From: Warburgia ugandensis
Taxonomy: Eukaryota > Streptophyta > Magnoliopsida > Canellales > Canellaceae
Assembly (NCBI GenBank): GCA_035236585.1
Contig: CP141126.1
Coordinates: 6,895,001 to 6,959,000, forward strand
Direction: 5' to 3'
DNA: 64,000 bases
The notes below the pieces were generated by a model. That model did no database searches. It was not told the DNA's origin and saw only the letters and a program-made list of their open reading frames with translations. Both the position numbers and the translations under genes were made by a program. Shown here in pieces: positions 59,753-64,000 of the stretch (the first letter of the stretch is position 1; every line of letters starts with the position of its first letter).

Positions 59753-59993
59753 TGAAGATCCTATCTCTAAGCCAAATGACTACAAAAACCTTTTTTGGCA
59801 AATTGGGAAGGCCGCTTGACGGATCAACACTCAATATTATGAGAACATCAGTCTAGCTCAATTGATGAACATGGTCGAAAGAAATCCTCAGAACATAAGC
59901 GGAGACCACTTGTTTGAAAATCAAAACAATTCATTACCTAGGTTCTGTGGGTGGGGCATACAACACAATTTTTCCTAGTTGGACAACTCCAAG

Positions 59994-60156
59994 TGAAAGG
60001 GAGTCTTGGCTCAACAGTAAAAATTATCGTCATGTGACCTTGAGGTCACGGATTTAAGGCGTGGAATCAGCTTCTTGCAAAATACAAGGTAAGACTACTC
60101 CAAGCCTTATGCACCGGCGCATAGGCAGGAGCTTTGTGCACCGGCGCTGCCCTTTT
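59994..60156 (+). mobile_element. Au SINE rearranged by insertion of its own flank
   Basis: Head (GGAGTCTTGGCTCAACAG, TTGAGGTCACGGATTTAAGG, TTCTTGCAAAATACAAGGTA) is followed at 60092 not by the usual middle but by AGACTACTCCAAGCCTT, a copy of the sequence beside the element at 60157-60174. Then a tail with GCACCGGCGC twice ends GCTGCCC. Flanking GGACAACTCCAAG at 59981-59993 resembles it, as an old target-site duplication. Confidence 0.75.
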
Positions 60157-60859
60157 AGACTACTCCAAGCCTTTGATTTATGGAGGTTTGGATGATGAAT
60201 GTACACTTAAAACTCAGATGTGGAGGTTTCAGATTGAGTAGAGACAGTAAATCTCATCTTGGAAGTGCCGACGGGGAGAGATGAAAAGTCTTACCCTCGG
60301 TACGATCTCAACCATTAATTGAAGTCTACGAACAAAGTGTTTCTTGTACTGTCCATCCTTAGGTAGCTCAATTTGGCATGCCCCTAACGTAAACTTGTGG
60401 GACATGAACCCTTACTCGTCGGTCAGTTATATCAGCAAGTGAAGTTAACAAAGCCCTCGTACCGAAACAGAGCCGTAGCCATTCTCCCTGCTGTTTTCCC
60501 TTCCCGGTCGATTCGAAGAGAGAGAATGACCTGAGACGATGCATTTAGCTCAAATCTAGGAGAAATTCTTATCTTTTTTCAGAAAGTTGTCCATTTTCAA
60601 TCGATCCTCCAACAAAAAGAAAAGTAAGCTTTCTTTTGCATTTGCCCTCCATTATTGATTTATTTTTTCGTTTTATTTTTGGATCATGAGATATTTGTAA
60701 TTTCCATTTGATTCGTGTGAAATATTAGTCTCTGAAAGAATCTCCATCTTTTATAGGGTCTGACTATTGATACCAGTCTTGGAGTTGCTGAAATTCTTGT
60801 TCTAGGGTTTCGATTGTTGCGGTGTTTAAATTTTGGTATTTGTTGTTTGAATTGTTGGG

Positions 60860-63800
60860 ATGGATGAGGGGAAGCACAGATCTAGGAAAGAAGATGCAGA
60901 GAGGAAGGACGATTTGAAGAGAAGTGATCGGGATAAGGAGAGGAATGGAGAGAGGCATAAGGATAGAGAGAAGGTTAGGGATAGGGATTTGGAGAAGAAG
61001 GAGAGGGAGAGTAGGAGGTCAGAGAGAGAAAGGAGTGTGGATGAGAAGCGCAGAGAGAGCCGGAGATCAGAGAGAGAAAGGAGCGAAGATGATAAGTATC
61101 GAGAAAGTCGTCGATCAGAGAGAGAAAGGAGTGAAGATGATAAGTGTCGGGAGAGTCGTCGATCAGAGAGGGAAAGAAGTGTAGATGATAAGTATAAGGA
61201 GAAACACAGGGATTCTAGGCGTAAGGAGAAGGAGAGGGAGAGGGAGAGATTGCATCGGGAAGACGAAAGAGAAAGGGCAAAGGAGAAGGAGAAGGCAAAA
61301 GATAGGGAGAGGGAGAGGGAGAGAGAAGATAGAGAGAGGGAGGCTAGGGAGAGGGAAAGAGAATGGGAGAGGGAGAGGGAGAGGGAAAGAGAACGGGAAC
61401 GGGAGAGAGATCGGGCAAGGGAGAAGGAAAGAGAAAAGGATGAGAGGGAGCGTGAGAGGGAAGAAAGGGAGAGGGAGAGAGAAAGGGAAAGGGAAAAGCG
61501 GCGGAAATTGGACAGGAATGAGGAGAGAGATGGTGAAGATGGAAGGGACCATGATCGGAAGCGGCGGAGGAGAGAGGAGGATTCTAAGGAGAGGGAACGG
61601 AGCAGGTCGGATAGGCATAGAGAAGACGATGATAGTAGCAGAAGAAAAAAGAGTGAGGATGACTTGGATAGGAAAGAGAAGAAAAGTAGGGAAGAGGATT
61701 TAGAGGAAGAACAGCAGAAACTGGATGAAGAAATGGATAAGCGGAGACGGAGAGTTCAGGAGTGGCAGGAGCTGAGGAGGAAAAAGGATGAAAATGATAG
61801 AGAAAAAATGGGAGACGGCAATGCTGAGGAACCTAAATCCGGTAAGAACTGGACACTGGAAGGAGAGTCTGACGATGAAGAAGCTGTTTCTCCAGCCAAG
61901 ATGGATGCTGATGAGGACCAGAATGGAGATGCTAAGCCTGGGGTTGGAGGTGCAGACACCATGGTGGTAGATTCTGTGAATGAGACTACTGTAGCGGCTA
62001 CAGATAGTAATGATGGGGCTGCAAATGGTGAGGAAGAAATTGATCCTTTAGATGCTTTCATGAACTCTATGGTATTGCCAGAAGTTGAAAAGCTGCAGAG
62101 CACAGACACTTCTGCTACAGCCGAAATTCAAAATTCAGGACCCAAGAAAGTGGAGACTAACGACAGACGTAAAGATGATGGTCACCCCAGAAAGGGTCCG
62201 AAGACATCGATGGGAAGAATAATCCCTGGCGAGGAGTCTGATTCAGATTATGGGGATCTTGAGAATGATGATGTTGCACTTGAAGATGAAGATGATGATG
62301 AATTCATCAAAAGGGTGAAGAAAACTAAAGCTGAAAAGCTGTCTATAGTTGACCACTCAAAGATCGAATACCCTCCATTCCGGAAGAATTTTTACATAGA
62401 AGTGAAGGAGATTTCAAGAATGACACCCGAGGAGGTAGCTTCTTACAGAAAACAGCTTGAACTAAAGATACATGGGAAGGATGTCCCCAAGCCTGTTAAA
62501 ACATGGAATCAAACTGGATTGACGAGTAAAATTTTGGATACAATAAAGAAACTTAACTATGAAAAGCCAATGCCTATACAAGCTCAAGCATTGCCAATAA
62601 TTATGAGTGGTCGAGACTGCATTGGTGTAGCTAAAACAGGGTCAGGTAAAACTCTAGCTTTTGTGTTACCAATGTTGAGGCATATCAAAGACCAGCCTCC
62701 AGTGGTTCCTGGAGATGGTCCTATTGGACTTATAATGGCTCCCACAAGAGAGCTTGTCCAGCAGATCCACAGCGACATCAAGAAGTTCTCCAAGGTTCTG
62801 GGTATTAGTTGTGTGCCTGTGTATGGAGGCTCCGGCGTGGCCCAACAGATCAGTGATTTGAAACGAGGAACCGAGATAGTTGTATGTACGCCCGGTAGGA
62901 TGATAGACATACTATGTACCAGTAGTGGAAAGATAACCAATCTTCGCAGAGTTACCTATATGGTTATGGATGAAGCTGATCGAATGTTTGACATGGGTTT
63001 TGAACCTCAGATCACTAGGATAGTCCAAAATACCCGTCCAGATCGACAAACAGTACTCTTTTCTGCCACTTTTCCTCGTCAAGTTGAGGTACTGGCGCGC
63101 AAGGTGTTGAACAAACCTGTCGAGATCCAGGTTGGTGGAAGGAGTGTCGTCAACAAGGATATTACTCAATTGGTTGAGGTTAGAGAAGAAAGCGAAAGGT
63201 TTTTAAGGCTGTTAGAGCTCCTTGGAGAATGGTATGAGAAGGGAAAGATTCTGGTTTTTGTGCACTCACAGGAGAAGTGTGATTCTTTGTTCAAGGATTT
63301 ACTTAGGCATGGGTATCCTTGCCTTTCACTTCATGGGGCTAAGGATCAGACAGACCGTGAATCCACAATATCAGATTTCAAGAGCAATGTCTGCAATCTA
63401 TTAATTGCGACAAGTGTAGCTGCCAGGGGCTTAGATGTGAAGGAGCTTGAACTGGTAGTGAACTTTGATGTCCCAAACCACTATGAAGACTATGTCCACC
63501 GTGTTGGGCGTACTGGCCGAGCTGGAAGAAAAGGATGTGCAATCACATTCATCTCTGAGGAAGATGCAAGATATGCACCAGATCTCGTGAAAGCCTTAGA
63601 ACTTTCTGAACAAGCTATTCCTGAAGATCTGAAAGCACTTGCTGATGGTTTTATGGCAAAGGTTCATCAGGGAACTGAGCACGCCCATGGGACTGGTTAT
63701 GGTGGAAGTGGTTTTAAGTTCAATGAAGAAGAAGATGAAGCCAGGAAAGCTGCAAAGAAAGCTCAGGCAAGAGAATATGGTTTCGAGGAAGATAAATCAG

Positions 63801-64000
63801 ATTCAGACACTGAGGATGAAGGAATTAGAAAAGCAGGTGGTGATCTGTCACAGGCAGCCGCCCTTGCTCAAGCTGCTGCCTTGGTTGCAGTTTCCAAGGT
63901 TGCTGCAACTTCACTGCCAGGTCCAGTATCTGCAACCCAACTGCTTTCAAATGGAGGACTACCACCTGTGACATCGCCTGGGGTAACTGGTCTACCAAGT
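60860..64000 (+). CDS. RH42: DEAD-box RNA helicase, RH42/PRP5/DDX46 type, 3'-partial
   Basis: An open frame from ATG 60860 (MDEGKHRSRKEDAERK) runs 1047 codons to the window edge without a stop. PRP5/DDX46 remodels U2 snRNP at the branch site during prespliceosome assembly in the nucleus. Residues 10-300 are an extreme Arg/Glu/Asp/Lys low-complexity domain with four near-repeats of RRSERERS; acidic linkers and WTLEGESDDEE-like sequence follow. The helicase core is complete: PIQAQALPIIMSGRD (Q motif), AKTGSGKT (591-598), PTRELV, TPGRMID, DEAD (704-707), SAT (735-737), ATSVAARGLD and HRVGRTGRAG (880 onward). GFKFNEEEDEAR and an Ala-rich stretch match the RH42 C-terminal region; the rest lies beyond the window. 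Arabidopsis RH42 (RCF1) is also intronless in its coding part as I recall, which fits. Identification is strong. Confidence 0.95.
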   Translation, partial: MDEGKHRSRKEDAERKDDLKRSDRDKERNGERHKDREKVRDRDLEKKERESRRSERERSVDEKRRESRRSERERSEDDKYRESRRSERERSEDDKCRESRRSERERSVDDKYKEKHRDSRRKEKERERERLHREDERERAKEKEKAKDREREREREDREREAREREREWERERERERERERERDRAREKEREKDEREREREEREREREREREKRRKLDRNEERDGEDGRDHDRKRRRREEDSKERERSRSDRHREDDDSSRRKKSEDDLDRKEKKSREEDLEEEQQKLDEEMDKRRRRVQEWQELRRKKDENDREKMGDGNAEEPKSGKNWTLEGESDDEEAVSPAKMDADEDQNGDAKPGVGGADTMVVDSVNETTVAATDSNDGAANGEEEIDPLDAFMNSMVLPEVEKLQSTDTSATAEIQNSGPKKVETNDRRKDDGHPRKGPKTSMGRIIPGEESDSDYGDLENDDVALEDEDDDEFIKRVKKTKAEKLSIVDHSKIEYPPFRKNFYIEVKEISRMTPEEVASYRKQLELKIHGKDVPKPVKTWNQTGLTSKILDTIKKLNYEKPMPIQAQALPIIMSGRDCIGVAKTGSGKTLAFVLPMLRHIKDQPPVVPGDGPIGLIMAPTRELVQQIHSDIKKFSKVLGISCVPVYGGSGVAQQISDLKRGTEIVVCTPGRMIDILCTSSGKITNLRRVTYMVMDEADRMFDMGFEPQITRIVQNTRPDRQTVLFSATFPRQVEVLARKVLNKPVEIQVGGRSVVNKDITQLVEVREESERFLRLLELLGEWYEKGKILVFVHSQEKCDSLFKDLLRHGYPCLSLHGAKDQTDRESTISDFKSNVCNLLIATSVAARGLDVKELELVVNFDVPNHYEDYVHRVGRTGRAGRKGCAITFISEEDARYAPDLVKALELSEQAIPEDLKALADGFMAKVHQGTEHAHGTGYGGSGFKFNEEEDEARKAAKKAQAREYGFEEDKSDSDTEDEGIRKAGGDLSQAAALAQAAALVAVSKVAATSLPGPVSATQLLSNGGLPPVTSPGVTGLPS
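61225..61520 (+). repeat. Purine-only low-complexity tract coding for the RE-rich domain
   Basis: Nearly 300 bp with very few pyrimidines on the plus strand, built of GAGAGGGAGAGG-type units that encode alternating Arg-Glu. The matching pyrimidine strand also has long open frames that are only shadows. Confidence 0.85.

Larger units (their letters stand above)
58488..60859. other. Divergent intergenic region between the coiled-coil and helicase genes
   Basis: Holds three Au SINE copies and the promoter and leader of the helicase gene. Pyrimidine-rich sequence near 60480-60510 and AAAAGTAAGC near 60620 could belong to the helicase 5' UTR and a leader intron; no transcript evidence is available. 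Confidence 0.45.

Noticed and set aside
61163..61703. Long open frames in other phases and on the reverse strand over the helicase RE domain
   Set aside because: They come from purine-repeat composition and overlap a strongly supported coding frame; their products are low-complexity Pro/Leu/Phe or Gly/Arg strings.
1..64000. CRISPR arrays, operons, prophage or bacterial mobile elements
   Set aside because: No spaced direct repeats of that kind and no prokaryotic gene layout; all signals are plant nuclear.

Overview
This is a flowering-plant nuclear window. The genes have short exons split by long AT-rich GT-AG introns, the protein families are plant-specific (PLS/E-type PPR, DUF639, plant O-fucosyltransferase, C2H2/PARP-like protein), and tRNA-derived Au-type SINEs are scattered through introns and intergenic DNA. 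The sequence alone does not name the species. Nothing suggests bacterial, viral or organellar DNA.

Layout. 1-6267 (+): the last nine exons of an O-fucosyltransferase-like gene whose 5' end was not found. 7412-9574 (+): an intact intronless E-class PPR gene. About 10735-19131 (-): a decayed DUF639 gene, recognisable as collinear fragments broken by stops and frameshifts and carrying a perfect 241-bp tandem duplication. 19132-26131: a gene-poor stretch holding seven Au SINE copies. 26132-28295 (-): a two-exon C2H2 zinc-finger protein with a PARP-like C-terminal domain. 28296-33672: intergenic, with tRNA-Ala relics and a dispersed repeat. 33673-51472 (-): a ten-exon SGT-type TPR co-chaperone gene about 18 kb long, its introns swollen by SINEs and tandem duplications. 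54334-58282 (-): an eight-exon gene for a 209-residue coiled-coil protein with an E2F-type site by its start. 60860-64000 (+, running off the window): a DEAD-box helicase of the RH42/PRP5/DDX46 type.

The genes do not form a pathway; they are independent housekeeping or regulatory loci: Golgi-type glycosyltransferase, organellar RNA processing, a nuclear zinc-finger protein, tail-anchored/Hsp co-chaperone, a chromosome-axis-like coiled coil and spliceosome assembly.

The most interesting item is the 209-residue coiled-coil protein. Its layout and several short motifs resemble the animal synaptonemal-complex protein SYCP3 (Cor1 domain), and its promoter carries an E2F consensus. Also notable are the DUF639 pseudogene, an in-frame 47-residue duplication at the SGT C-terminus, a GC-AG intron in the O-fucosyltransferase gene, and 16 Au SINE copies in 64 kb, several with clear target-site duplications. 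Exon limits were worked out by eye from reading frame, splice sites and family similarity, without transcript data.
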